Origin: UBA1794 sp964439955
Lineage (GTDB): Bacteria; Bacteroidota; Bacteroidia; Bacteroidales; Bacteroidaceae
DNA: 64,000 bases
Reading direction: 5' to 3'
Assembly (NCBI GenBank): GCA_964439955.1
Contig: CAYTPX010000003.1
Span: forward strand, 62,001-126,000
The notes below the pieces were generated by a model that was given only the letters and a program-made list of their open reading frames with translations, was not told the origin of the DNA and made no database searches. Below are positions 14,755 to 23,609 of the stretch, piece after piece. How positions within the stretch are numbered: the first letter of the stretch is position 1; the number at the start of each line of letters is the position of its first letter. The translations under genes were made by a program, and so were the position numbers.

Positions 14755-17379
14755 CTATGCCTCCAATGCGGCTATGTTTTCTTTGAGCGCACGGATAATG
14801 CTTTCCGCATCGGCTTGTTTTTTGCGTTCGAGCGCCACGACTTCGGCAGGGGCATTGGCCAGGAAACGTTCGTTGCCTAACTTCTTGAGTACGCCTTGGA
14901 GGAATTTCTCTTTGTGTTGCAGTTCTGCCCGCAGCTTCTCCAGCTCTTCGGCTTTGTTGATGAAACCGTCGAGGGGTATGGCGTATTCCGTAGTCCCCGC
15001 CATGAAGGAGGCGGCTCCTGAAGGCTTCTCCTCTACGACTGCAATGGCTTCCAAGTGTGCCATCTTTACTAATACGGGATTGTATGCAGAGACGGGGTTG
15101 TTCATTATGGCGCAGAGCTTTATCGGGGTCTTCTGGGGCAGGTTGCGCTGCAAGCGCAGGGCGCGCAGGGCACTGATGACCTCTTTTACGTGGCTGAAGT
15201 CGGCCAGCAACTTGGAGTCCGCTCCCGTACTCTCTGGCAATGCTTGGTACATGATGCTCGTTCCTTCGGCGCGGTCGGATAGGGCTTGCCAGAGTTCTTC
15301 GGTGATGAAAGGCATGAACGGGTGGAGCAGGCGTAGCAACGCGTCGAAAAAGTAGAGCGTGCTTTGGTAGGTCATGGTGTCGATGGGTTCGCCGTAGGCA
15401 GGCTTCACCATTTCCAAGTACCATGAAGAGAACTCGTCCCAAAAGAGTTTATAGATTTCCATGAGGGCTTCGCTCAAGCGGTATTTGGAGAAAAGGTCGG
15501 CTACCTCGGAGGCGCTTTTCCGCAACTGGGAGTCGAACCAGCGGATTGCCAAGGAGGACGATTGGGGCTGTTCTGCGTGTTCGTCTATTTCCCATCCTTT
15601 TACCAAGCGGAAGGCATTCCAGATCTTGTTGTTGAAGTTACGTCCCTGTTCGCATAATGTATCGTCGAATAATATGTCATTTCCCGCGGGAGCAGAAAGC
15701 ATCATGCCCATGCGGACGCCGTCGGCCCCGTATTTGTCGATTAACTCAAGCGGGTCGGGCGAGTTGCCTAAGCTCTTGCTCATTTTGCGTCCCAGCTTGT
15801 CGCGGACAATGCCGGTGAAATATACATTGTGGAAAGGTTTGTCATGGCCATATTCGTAGCCAGCCATAATCATGCGCGCTACCCAAAAGAAAATAATGTC
15901 GGGGGCAGTTACCAAGTCGCTTGTGGGATAGTAGTATTGCAACTCTTTGTTTTCCGGATTGGTGATGCCGTCGAACAGCGATAGCGGCCATAACCAGGAA
16001 GAGAACCACGTGTCGAGGCAGTCTTCGTCTTGCCGTAAATCGGCTTCGGCGAGGTGGGTATTCCCGGTTTTCTCAATGGCTAATTGGAGGGCCTGCTGCC
16101 TATTTTCGGCCACTACATAGCCTCCCCCGGGCAAATAATAGGCAGGAATACGGTGTCCCCACCATAGTTGGCGGCTGATGCACCAGTCTTTTATGTTTTC
16201 CATCCAATGCCGATAAATGTTTTTGTACTTGGCTGGATAGAACTTGATGTCGTCGTTGAGTACGGCTTCCAGTGCGGGTTTGGCCAAGTGTTCCATCTTT
16301 AGGAACCACTGCATGGAGAGTTTGGGCTCGATGGCCACGTTGGTACGTTCCGAATAGCCTACTTTGTTGACGTATGCTTCCACTTTTTCCAACAGGCCAG
16401 CTGCTTCCAAGTCTTTCTCGATTTGTTTCCTGACTTCGAAGCGGTCCATGCCTACGTATAAGCCGGCAGCTTCGGAAATCGTCCCGTCGTCATTGAAGAT
16501 GTCGATAGAGGGCAGGTTGTATTTTTCTCCCAACATGTAGTCGTTCGCATCGTGTGCTGGCGTAACTTTCAGGCAGCCGGTCCCGAATTCTATATCGACA
16601 TATTCGTCTTCGATTACCGGAATGACCCGTCCGACTAAGGGAACTATGACTTTTTTGCCCTTTAAATGTTGGTTTTTGGGGTCGTTGGGATTGATGCACA
16701 TGGCGGTGTCGCCCATGATCGTCTCGGGACGTGTCGTTGCCACGAGGGCATAGCCATCTTCTCCTTCTATCTTGTAGCGGAGGTAATAGAGTTTGTTGTG
16801 TTCTTCTTTGTAGACTACTTCTTCGTCGCTTAGTGCCGTGAGGGCTTTAGGATCCCAGTTTATCATGCGGACGCCGCGGTAAATGAGCCCTTTATTATAG
16901 AGGTCTACAAATACCTTCAGCACACTTTCGGAACGCACTTTGTCCATCGTGAAAGCGGTACGGTCCCAATCGCAAGAAGCCCCCAGTTTGCGCAACTGCT
17001 TGAGGATGATTCCTCCATGTTCATGCGTCCAGTCCCACGCGTGCTCTAAGAACTTTTCGCGTGTGAGGTCGGACTTTTTGATACCTTGCCCGGCCAATTT
17101 GTTCACTACCTTGGCCTCCGTGGCAATGGAGGCATGGTCGGTACCAGGAATCCAGCAAGCGTTTTTCCCCTCCATGCGGGCACGGCGCACCAAGATATCC
17201 TGTATGGTATTGTTGAGCATATGCCCCATGTGGAGCACGCCGGTGACATTGGGAGGGGGAATGATTACGGTGTACGGTTCCCGCCCATCGGGTTCGGAGT
17301 GAAACAAGCGGTGTTTGAGCCAGTATTCATACCATTTTCCTTCCACATCGGCGGGGTTATATTTACTTGCCAGTTCCAT
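14755..17379 (-). CDS. valS: Valyl-tRNA synthetase
   Basis: The 874-residue class I synthetase has the HIGH-type motif in PPPNVTGVLHMGHMLN near residue 40 and KMSKS in GRKMSKSLGNSPDP. The editing domain that removes threonine from tRNA-Val lies between them. The last 70 residues form the typical C-terminal coiled coil (EELEKLRAELQHKEKFLQGV). The length is normal. A small GC-rich hairpin (about 17417-17435) lies in its 5' leader. It stands alone between the aromatic operon and the tRNA-Met gene. Confidence 0.96.
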   Translation of the reverse strand: MELASKYNPADVEGKWYEYWLKHRLFHSEPDGREPYTVIIPPPNVTGVLHMGHMLNNTIQDILVRRARMEGKNACWIPGTDHASIATEAKVVNKLAGQGIKKSDLTREKFLEHAWDWTHEHGGIILKQLRKLGASCDWDRTAFTMDKVRSESVLKVFVDLYNKGLIYRGVRMINWDPKALTALSDEEVVYKEEHNKLYYLRYKIEGEDGYALVATTRPETIMGDTAMCINPNDPKNQHLKGKKVIVPLVGRVIPVIEDEYVDIEFGTGCLKVTPAHDANDYMLGEKYNLPSIDIFNDDGTISEAAGLYVGMDRFEVRKQIEKDLEAAGLLEKVEAYVNKVGYSERTNVAIEPKLSMQWFLKMEHLAKPALEAVLNDDIKFYPAKYKNIYRHWMENIKDWCISRQLWWGHRIPAYYLPGGGYVVAENRQQALQLAIEKTGNTHLAEADLRQDEDCLDTWFSSWLWPLSLFDGITNPENKELQYYYPTSDLVTAPDIIFFWVARMIMAGYEYGHDKPFHNVYFTGIVRDKLGRKMSKSLGNSPDPLELIDKYGADGVRMGMMLSAPAGNDILFDDTLCEQGRNFNNKIWNAFRLVKGWEIDEHAEQPQSSSLAIRWFDSQLRKSASEVADLFSKYRLSEALMEIYKLFWDEFSSWYLEMVKPAYGEPIDTMTYQSTLYFFDALLRLLHPFMPFITEELWQALSDRAEGTSIMYQALPESTGADSKLLADFSHVKEVISALRALRLQRNLPQKTPIKLCAIMNNPVSAYNPVLVKMAHLEAIAVVEEKPSGAASFMAGTTEYAIPLDGFINKAEELEKLRAELQHKEKFLQGVLKKLGNERFLANAPAEVVALERKKQADAESIIRALKENIAALEA

Positions 17380-17446
17380 GAGGGTAGTGTTTGATATACG
17401 AGAAGATTAAAATTTAGGAGGCGGAATGCCCGCCTCAAAAGTGCGG

Positions 17447-17454
17447 CAAATGTA
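17447..17454 (-). promoter_or_regulatory. Possible -7 element of valS
   Basis: The minus strand reads TACATTTG, matching TAnnTTTG, 68 bases before the start codon. Confidence 0.45.
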
Positions 17455-17612
17455 CGAAGAAAAAACAGAATACGGCGAGTTGTACTCCCTGAATGTACTC
17501 CTATGCCCCGTTTCCGCCTTGCTTGCCCATCCTTTTTGAGGAGGGATGGCAGTCTCGCTTCAGCTTGTTTGCAGGCTTGTGTACGACACATCAAGTGGTG
17601 TAGGTGCATATA

Positions 17613-17659
17613 GGAAAAACCAAAGACTATGCTGTTTCGGCATAATCCTTGGTTTTTCC
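17613..17659 (-). terminator. Terminator after tRNA-Met, possibly bidirectional
   Basis: GGAAAAACCAA and TTGGTTTTTCC close a long, nearly complete stem around CATAATC/GACTATG pieces. The A-rich and T-rich ends suit both strands. It starts six bases past the tRNA. Confidence 0.8.
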
Positions 17660-17664
17660 AAAAG

Positions 17665-17737
17665 TTGCGGAGGCCCGACTCGAACGAACGACCTCCAGGT
17701 TATGAGCCTGGCGAGCTACCAACTGCTCCACTCCGCG
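17665..17737 (-). tRNA. Initiator tRNA-Met (CAT)
   Basis: A full cloverleaf of 73 bases with anticodon CAT and no encoded CCA. Initiator marks are present: an unpaired C1-A72 at the acceptor end (CGCGGAG against CTCCGCA) and A11-U24 in the D stem. The anticodon stem is CCAGG/CCTGG, so only two of the three G-C pairs usual in bacterial initiators are kept; position 29-41 is A-U. The T stem has two G-U pairs. Confidence 0.92.
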
Positions 17738-17760
17738 ATATCATTTCTTGATTTCGGGTG

Positions 17761-17792
17761 CAAAGGTACGGCTTATTTGATAACGATGCAAG
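17761..17792 (-). promoter_or_regulatory. Promoter of the initiator tRNA gene
   Basis: On the minus strand CTTG (17789-17792) and TACCTTTG (17761-17768) are 20 bases apart, about 24 bases before the mature tRNA 5' end. Confidence 0.6.
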
Positions 17793-17912
17793 CATCTTGA
17801 ATAAATTTGGATATAAATAGTGTTAATTTCCTGTGTCCTTGAGGGGAAACCCGCCTTAGGAAGTATGTTTCCTATTTGTCCGGTCGAAGAGAGGGCATAA
17901 ACTGTAGGTCTG

Positions 17913-18443
17913 TTATAGGCCATTGACCACCCTATAAAACTCCTGTATTTCTTTTTTGTCTGGCTCGCCTTTACTAAAATATAGGAGTGTACCGTCGGTA
18001 TCTACGATGAGGAACACGAAAAGGTTGTTGCAGTCGCCCAAGTTCCAGCCCTTGGAAAGAAGCCGTTCAGGGTCGGTGTAAATGGCCGCGCCTGTCTTCC
18101 GTATTTTGGCGCGCACCATGGCGCGGACGATGGCGTTAGGTAGCAGGGGGGCATCTTTCAAGTTTATCACCCCGTAAGCTAACAGTTTAGGCTGGTGGGT
18201 GAGGGGGTGTTCTTCCAAATAGTCGGTGAAGTTGCATAAGGGATGGTCGGGATCGGCGTAGAAGATGAGGATAGGCTGCTTGCCGAACCCGGGCAGTGGG
18301 ATGGGTTGGTTGTTGGCATCGCGTATTTCTATTGATTCCAATCGGTCGCCTACCTGGCTTATCTCTTTTTTTTCTTCGGAAAAAAGAGGGAGTGGGAGCA
18401 AGGCGGAGAGGAAAAGGAATACTATGTCCCGAAGTTTCTTCAT
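17913..18443 (-). CDS. Secreted thioredoxin-fold protein, YtfJ-like
   Basis: The 176-residue protein has an N-terminal signal peptide (VFLFLSALLPLPLFS). Its mature part has the layout of YtfJ-type periplasmic proteins: a thioredoxin-like fold with PILIFYADPDHPLCNFTDYL and a late strand FVFLIVDTDGTLLYFSKG. No CxxC pair is present, so it is unlikely to be an oxidoreductase. The function of this family is not known. Its start overlaps the phosphatase stop by four bases, so the two are translated from one message. Confidence 0.65.
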   Translation of the reverse strand: MKKLRDIVFLFLSALLPLPLFSEEKKEISQVGDRLESIEIRDANNQPIPLPGFGKQPILIFYADPDHPLCNFTDYLEEHPLTHQPKLLAYGVINLKDAPLLPNAIVRAMVRAKIRKTGAAIYTDPERLLSKGWNLGDCNNLFVFLIVDTDGTLLYFSKGEPDKKEIQEFYRVVNGL

Positions 18444-18964
18444 CGTTTTTCTCCTTCAAGATTTTGTTCATGGCCTGCCTTGGCTATTATTTTTTCCAGC
18501 AGGCCTTGGCAGGCGTCCTCCAAAATGTCGAGCACGTTTTCAAATCCGCTGGCACCACCGTAGTAGGGGTCGGGTACATGGTCGGCCGTCCGTGTGCGCA
18601 GGAAGTCAGTCATGCGGTAGATTTTCTTTTCTTCTTCGGCCGATGGGGCTAATTGGCGTAGGCGGTCGATGTTGCTGTCGTCCATCCCGATAATTAGGTG
18701 GAAGTCATAGAAGTCTTCGGCCTGTATGGGACGGGCACGGTGTGTAAGCCGGTATCCCCGTTTGGCGGCATGGTTTCTCATGCGTGCGTCGGGGAGTTCC
18801 CCTTGGTGGTAAGCAATCAGTCCGGCCGAGGCAACGCTTATTTCCTTTTCCCTTGCCGCTTTCCGGACAAAGTGCCTCATGATTTCTTCAGCCGCGGGGG
18901 AGCGGCAAATATTCCCGAGGCAGACGAACAGGATGCGGTATTCCTTGTTTGCGGTATGCTCCAT
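18440..18964 (-). CDS. Low-molecular-weight protein-tyrosine phosphatase
   Basis: With ATG at 18964 (MEHTANKEYRILFVCLGN) the protein has 174 residues. The P-loop CLGNICRSP near residue 16 is the C(X)5R signature, with Cys as nucleophile, and DPYYGG holds the general acid Asp. Such enzymes remove phosphate from tyrosine in cytoplasmic or surface-polysaccharide kinases; some act on arsenate. No tyrosine kinase or capsule gene is in this window, so the substrate is open. It is the first gene of a two-gene unit with the YtfJ-like gene. Confidence 0.9.
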   Translation of the reverse strand: MEHTANKEYRILFVCLGNICRSPAAEEIMRHFVRKAAREKEISVASAGLIAYHQGELPDARMRNHAAKRGYRLTHRARPIQAEDFYDFHLIIGMDDSNIDRLRQLAPSAEEEKKIYRMTDFLRTRTADHVPDPYYGGASGFENVLDILEDACQGLLEKIIAKAGHEQNLEGEKR

Positions 18965-19048
18965 TGCGGTTGTTTGGTTTACGTGGTGGTTTTTACTTTT
19001 TATGGCCCTATCGCAGCAAACTCCGGGTCGTTTGTTTCCACCGTGCGG

Positions 19049-19056
19049 CAAAAGTA
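19049..19056 (-). promoter_or_regulatory. Possible -7 element of the phosphatase unit
   Basis: The minus strand reads TACTTTTG, matching TAnnTTTG, 85 bases before the chosen start. Confidence 0.45.
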
Positions 19057-19177
19057 GTAAATAAAATCATAACCTTGAAGTCCTTGCGTAAATAAGGGCA
19101 TCATGGCATTTGATTGGGAACTTGGAGAAAAGGGGAGATGGCATGGGCAATACGCTTGTGCTGGGGTTGAAAAGAAG

Positions 19178-19214
19178 CCAGCGGAGGCAGGGGGAATATT
19201 CCTGTTTCCGCTGG
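19178..19214 (-). terminator. Terminator after the second GH2 gene
   Basis: CCAGCGGA and TCCGCTGG, extended by CAGG/CCTG, form a stem 38 bases past the stop. The minus strand then reads CTTCTTTTC. Confidence 0.6.
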
Positions 19215-19251
19215 TTTCTTGGAGGGTGGGCGGGAAGTCTGGGAAGTAGGC

Positions 19252-21918
19252 TTATCGCTTTGCCTCGAAGGTAAGGGTCTGCGTGGGCAGGCCTTTGCTT
19301 TTGACGGTGAGTTGGATGTCTCCTTCTGTGCCATCGGAGCGGAGGATGACAAGGGCGCAACCATTGAAGGCCTTGACATAAGGGTTCTGGAACGACTCGA
19401 GGCTGGTTGGATCGCCATTGTCGGTGGCTACGATGCGCGCTGCCCCTTCGACGGAGAACTTGATGAGGTTGTCGGCAAGCGGTGCGAAATTGCCTTCTTT
19501 ATCCGCAAGGCGCACACTGACGAAGAGCAGGTCGTCTCCATTGGCTTTCATGGCCGGCCGGTCGGATGTTACAATCATCTGGGCGGTCTTCCCGGCAGTC
19601 TTCACGCTGTCCTCGGCCCATACTTTCCCATCTTTATAGGCTACGACTTTCACCGTTCCCGATTCGTATACAACATCGTCCCAGCAGAGGCGATAAATGT
19701 CTTTCACCAGTTCCGGTTGGCGTCGTATTTCTTCCAAAGAGGGAATTTCTTCTCCTGTTTTCTTTTTCTTCATTCCTTGCGACTTGCCGTTGATAAACAA
19801 TTCGGCGGCGTCGCCCGAGGTATAGACATGCACCGGGGTGACTTCACCCACGCGGTTCGGCCAGTTCCAGTGGGGCAGAATGTGTGCCATAGGCAACTCT
19901 GGCCGCCAGCGCGATTGGTAAAGATAGAAACGGTCTTTCGGGAAACCAGCCAAGTCGATGATGCCGAAGTAGGAACTGCGGGAAGGTACGGCAATGCGGC
20001 CAATGGAAGCCAGCTCTTTCTCTGCGCGTGCCCGCTCTTCGGGATTGCTGAAATTCGTTAGCACGGTGAGGTCGCTGTTGTAGGGGGTGGGCTCGCCTAA
20101 ATAGTCGAAGCCGGTCCATACAAATTCGCCCAAATTTTCCGGGTTTTCGTCTTGTCCTTTGAATTCCCAGTCGGGTGCCATTGCCCATCCGGGCGCATAG
20201 AGGTCGTAGGAGCTGACGTGGAAATCTGATTTCCCCAAGTCTTTGTTGTAGCTCACGGGGAAGAAGTATTCGCCACGCGTACTGATGCAGGAAGAAGTTT
20301 CGCTTCCATAATAAGGATGTCCGGGGAATTGGCGGTGGAAGCCCGCATACATCATAGGTTTGTAGTTGAATCCGTAGACGTCGGCTGTCTTGCAGAATCC
20401 GTTTTCAGCACCTTTTGGCCGGTCACACCCGTAGGTCGTGAGGCGTGAGGGGTCTTCGTCATGTGCAATGTCGGTGAGAAGTTGTGCTATTGCAAACTTT
20501 TCCGGGATGACCTGTTCGGCGATTTCATTTCCCGTGCTCCACATGATGACGGAAGGATGGTTCCGGTCACGGCGAATCAGGGCGCGCAGGTCTTGTTCGT
20601 GCCAGTCGTCGAACAAAAGGGCATAACCGTTGGGCTTTTTGGCCACGGTCCATGTGTCGGTCAGCTCATCCAAGACGACGAATCCCATGCGGTCGCACAA
20701 GTCGAGCATTTCCGGTGCGGGTGGATTGTGGGATGTGCGTATGGCGTTCACACCCATATCTTTCAGCATTTCCAGTTGCCGTTCCATGGCACGTGTGTTG
20801 AAAGCTGCGCCCAATGCGCCAAGGTCGTGGTGAAGGCATACGCCTTGGAGCGCAAGTTTGCGCCCGTTCAGGTAGAATCCGTCACTGGAAGTGATTTTTA
20901 ATTCACGGATTCCAAACGAAGTGGTGTAGGAATCGATTTCTTGTCCGTTTTGTTTTACGGTAGTAAGTGCGGTGTACAGGCTTGGACTGTCTATGTCCCA
21001 AATGTTGGGCTGCTCGACATACATTTTTTGAGTGATTGTCTGCCCGTCGGTTACCTCGGGAAGTGTTGTCTCGGTCGTACAAACGAATTCTCCTGTGGGT
21101 TTCCCGTCTTTATCTTGCCGGTATATCTGGGTGATGATTTGTACGGGACTCCCGGATTGGCTCTTATTTTGTAGGGTGATTTGCATATGGATGCTGGCAC
21201 GATCCGTAGAGACTTGGGGTGTGGTGATATAGGTGCCCCAATGGGCTATGCCAAGTGGGGATTTTTTTACCAGCCAAACATTGCGATATAGCCCGCCTCC
21301 TGGATACCAACGGCTTGACTCTTCGATGTTTTCTAATCGGATGGCTACGACATTCTCCTCTCCGAATTTGAGATAGGGGGTCAGGTTTACGCGATAGGAG
21401 GTGTAACCATACGGCCATCCGCCTACGAGTTGTCCGTTGCAGTAGACGGTGGAGTAGGACATTGCGCCGTCGATGTCCAGGCAGATTTCTTTCCCTTTGT
21501 CGGTGGCGTCTATCGTGAATGATTTACGGTACCAAGCGTTTCCCCACCACGGGAGTTTGGCCGTTTCGCCGGGGTACTCTTGTTTGAAAGGGCCTTCGAT
21601 GCCCCAATCGTGGGGAAGAACCAATGTTCTCCAGTCCTTGTCGTCGTATTCGGTCGTTGCGATGCGGACCGGTTGGTTCTCGTTGAATGGGTCTTTGGGG
21701 GCGGAATAAGGTGCCTTGAACGTGAGGAATGCGTTGCCGGTGGGTAAAATGTAAGGTTTGATGTGGGAATAGGATAACAAGGAGTCATCCTCGGTTTCCA
21801 CTTTTTCTGCTTTGATGAATTTCCAGTCTTGGTTGAAAGGGCTTCTTCCTGTTTCTTGTGCCGTGAGAGTCGATGCGGAGAAGAAACCACAAAGCAACAG
21901 GGTGTTGAGGGATTTCAT
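19252..21918 (-). CDS. Secreted GH2 family glycosidase, beta-galactosidase-like
   Basis: The 888-residue protein starts with a signal peptide (LLLCGFFSASTLTAQ). Domains in order are sugar-binding (about 25-215), Ig-like (220-335), TIM barrel (340-630) and C-terminal Ig-like/DUF4982-type domains that include a second YKDGKVWAEDSVKT segment. The acid/base is Glu465 in WSTGNEIAE and the nucleophile is Glu540 in YYGSETSSC. This arrangement belongs to the shorter GH2 branch of Bacteroidota with exo-beta-galactosidase and related activities. The substrate may be a host or plant glycan. No SusC/SusD or regulator lies beside it. It differs from the long LacZ type at 6.9 kb, so the window has two independent GH2 enzymes. 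Confidence 0.9.
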   Translation of the reverse strand: MKSLNTLLLCGFFSASTLTAQETGRSPFNQDWKFIKAEKVETEDDSLLSYSHIKPYILPTGNAFLTFKAPYSAPKDPFNENQPVRIATTEYDDKDWRTLVLPHDWGIEGPFKQEYPGETAKLPWWGNAWYRKSFTIDATDKGKEICLDIDGAMSYSTVYCNGQLVGGWPYGYTSYRVNLTPYLKFGEENVVAIRLENIEESSRWYPGGGLYRNVWLVKKSPLGIAHWGTYITTPQVSTDRASIHMQITLQNKSQSGSPVQIITQIYRQDKDGKPTGEFVCTTETTLPEVTDGQTITQKMYVEQPNIWDIDSPSLYTALTTVKQNGQEIDSYTTSFGIRELKITSSDGFYLNGRKLALQGVCLHHDLGALGAAFNTRAMERQLEMLKDMGVNAIRTSHNPPAPEMLDLCDRMGFVVLDELTDTWTVAKKPNGYALLFDDWHEQDLRALIRRDRNHPSVIMWSTGNEIAEQVIPEKFAIAQLLTDIAHDEDPSRLTTYGCDRPKGAENGFCKTADVYGFNYKPMMYAGFHRQFPGHPYYGSETSSCISTRGEYFFPVSYNKDLGKSDFHVSSYDLYAPGWAMAPDWEFKGQDENPENLGEFVWTGFDYLGEPTPYNSDLTVLTNFSNPEERARAEKELASIGRIAVPSRSSYFGIIDLAGFPKDRFYLYQSRWRPELPMAHILPHWNWPNRVGEVTPVHVYTSGDAAELFINGKSQGMKKKKTGEEIPSLEEIRRQPELVKDIYRLCWDDVVYESGTVKVVAYKDGKVWAEDSVKTAGKTAQMIVTSDRPAMKANGDDLLFVSVRLADKEGNFAPLADNLIKFSVEGAARIVATDNGDPTSLESFQNPYVKAFNGCALVILRSDGTEGDIQLTVKSKGLPTQTLTFEAKR

Positions 21919-22044
21919 AGAGTCCGTTTGTTTAGGGTAATTTGTTATAAAGTAAGTTTGGAAAAAGATGGTTGCATGATTGGAAAAAGTGGCACAGCTT
22001 TATGTAAAAAGTACCGTGGGTAATACCCAAAAGTACTGTACAAA

Positions 22045-22090
22045 ACAAGGATAAGCAGAACCACGAATAGGGATTCTTGCTTATCCTTGT
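22045..22090 (-). terminator. Terminator after tRNA-Tyr
   Basis: ACAAGGATAAGCA pairs with TGCTTATCCTTGT (13 bp). On the minus strand it is followed by a T-rich stretch (TTTTG), 20 bases past the tRNA. Confidence 0.8.
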
Positions 22091-22110
22091 CAGAAAAAGT
22101 GCGGATGAAG

Positions 22111-22192
22111 TGGGTGGTGATGGATTCGAACCACCGAAGGCATTGCCAGCAGATTTACAGTCTGCCCCATTTGGCCACTCTGGTAACCACCC
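22111..22192 (-). tRNA. tRNA-Tyr (GTA)
   Basis: The 82-base cloverleaf has acceptor GGGTGGT/ACCACCC, anticodon GTA in CTGTAAA and the long variable arm of bacterial tRNA-Tyr. CCA is not encoded. Confidence 0.95.
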
Positions 22193-22210
22193 ATTGGTTT
22201 GAGAAACGTT

Positions 22211-22711
22211 TTACATGAATTGGACGGGGAAAGCCTTCAACATCTTGATGGCTGTGGTGGCCCCTTCCGTTCCCTTGTTGCCTAATTCTCCCCCGGCACG
22301 GGCTTCTGCCTGTTTCTTGTCCAAGGTTGTCAACAAGCCATATACCACGGGAATGTTAGTCGTTGCATTCAGCGAAGCTATCCCTTGCGTCACCCCTTGG
22401 CATACATATGTAAAATGGGGCGTTTCGCCTTGTATCACGCAGCCAAGTACTATGACTGCATGTACATGGTAGCGGTCGATCATTTGCTTCGCCCCGTATA
22501 TTAATTCAAAACTTCCTGGGACATGCTTCACAAAGATATTGTCTTTGCTTGCACCTTGGGCTAATAATGTCTCCATTGCCCCTTCCTGGAGTTTGGAAGT
22601 GATATCTTGATTCCAATCGGAAACTACGATTCCGAAACGGATATGGTCAATGCCTTTTAGCTTCAACTCATCTTGGTTGTATTCGGACAAGTTGTGATAT
22701 TCGGTTGCCAT
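22211..22711 (-). CDS. ribH: 6,7-dimethyl-8-ribityllumazine synthase
   Basis: The 166-residue protein is of normal length and carries the family landmarks: FGIVVSDWNQDIT, VPGSFELIYGAK and VIVLGCVIQGETPHF, where the last segment holds the substrate-binding residues. It condenses the pyrimidine and butanone-phosphate intermediates in the penultimate step of riboflavin synthesis, as a cytoplasmic shell or pentamer. No FMN riboswitch is visible; the gene follows the TPR gene by 14 bases and should share its promoter. Confidence 0.95.
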   Translation of the reverse strand: MATEYHNLSEYNQDELKLKGIDHIRFGIVVSDWNQDITSKLQEGAMETLLAQGASKDNIFVKHVPGSFELIYGAKQMIDRYHVHAVIVLGCVIQGETPHFTYVCQGVTQGIASLNATTNIPVVYGLLTTLDKKQAEARAGGELGNKGTEGATTAIKMLKAFPVQFM

Positions 22712-22725
22712 TCTTGCTCGTTTAT

Positions 22726-23442
22726 TTATTTTTGTCCGCTTAAAGCGGTAGCACGTTCGATATATTTGTCTATTTCCCCGCTTTGGGTTTGATAAGAATT
22801 GGAATAAGTCTCCTTTACTTTCTTGTAAACTTCCAGAGCCTTTCCATATTCCTTTTGCTGTTCATACACTACACCAGCTTTCATGAGGAACAGCGGGCTG
22901 ATCGTATTGTTTACACCTTCCGTACTTTTCGCCTTGCGGTCGGCAATTTTTGCCGCTTGCAAGAATGCTTGGGTAGCCTTGTCAAGATCGCCCAATTCCA
23001 CATAGCAATCGCCTTTGGCCGCAGTGGCCATTGGGGCAACGATGGCATCGTCCGCACTAAAACCGTTCAAGTATTCGATGGCTTCCTTGTATTTCTTTTG
23101 CTGGGCGTAGCATATTCCTGCGTAGGCCTTTGCCAAGTTTGCGGTTTTCGTGCCGCTGTATTCGTCAATGATGCGCAGGAATCCAATGTATCCCCTGTTG
23201 TCTCCGTTTAGAGCCTCGCTGTATGCCTTGATCCCGAAATAGGTCTCACCTTTGAAGATGGCAGCCTGGGCCTTTTCTTCGCGCGGGGCTATATAAAAGT
23301 ATTTGTAGGCAAAGTATCCCCCGATTAGGACAACCAAGGCGATGACGATTCCCCCCGTGAGCTTCCCATTCTTCTCTATCCAAGCCGTCAAGCTGAATTT
23401 GCTCGTTGCCTGTTCTTCCATTCCTCTTTTGGTAGTGGCCAT
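22726..23442 (-). CDS. TPR-repeat membrane-anchored protein
   Basis: The 238-residue protein has one membrane segment (about 31-51, GGIVIALVVLIGGYFAYKYF) after a short charged N-terminus. The large C-terminal part has TPR-type helix pairs such as AKAYAGICYAQQKKYKEAIEYL and ALEVYKKVKETYSNSY. The layout resembles YfgM-like proteins that assist periplasmic chaperones. The partner is unknown. It is the first gene of a pair with ribH; the biochemical link between them is not evident. A divergent promoter pair separates it from recF. Confidence 0.75.
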   Translation of the reverse strand: MATTKRGMEEQATSKFSLTAWIEKNGKLTGGIVIALVVLIGGYFAYKYFYIAPREEKAQAAIFKGETYFGIKAYSEALNGDNRGYIGFLRIIDEYSGTKTANLAKAYAGICYAQQKKYKEAIEYLNGFSADDAIVAPMATAAKGDCYVELGDLDKATQAFLQAAKIADRKAKSTEGVNNTISPLFLMKAGVVYEQQKEYGKALEVYKKVKETYSNSYQTQSGEIDKYIERATALSGQK

Positions 23443-23505
23443 TTCTATTTGTTCCTTTAATGTACTGTTTATAAGTTGATGGGCACCTTTTTGTTAAAGG
23501 CGGGG

Positions 23506-23513
23506 CAAAAGTA
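23506..23513 (-). promoter_or_regulatory. Possible -7 element of the TPR-ribH unit
   Basis: The minus strand reads TACTTTTG, 64 bases before the TPR start. Confidence 0.5.
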
Positions 23514-23552
23514 ACTCTTTTGTAGGATAAAAGAAATTATTCGGCTTGATTT

Positions 23553-23585
23553 TTTGGCTCTCCCTTGCTATTTTTCCTACTTTTG
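23553..23585 (+). promoter_or_regulatory. Promoter of recF
   Basis: TTTG (23553-23556) and TACTTTTG (23578-23585) are 21 bases apart, a near-ideal Bacteroidota promoter. The recF ATG is 24 bases past the -7 box, so the leader is very short. Confidence 0.7.
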
Positions 23586-23609
23586 CGTACTCATATCAGT
23601 CTGTAGTGT

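Noticed and set aside
22200..23442. FMN riboswitch for ribH
   Set aside because: ribH follows the TPR gene by 14 bases, and no conserved riboswitch core was found in the leader of that unit.
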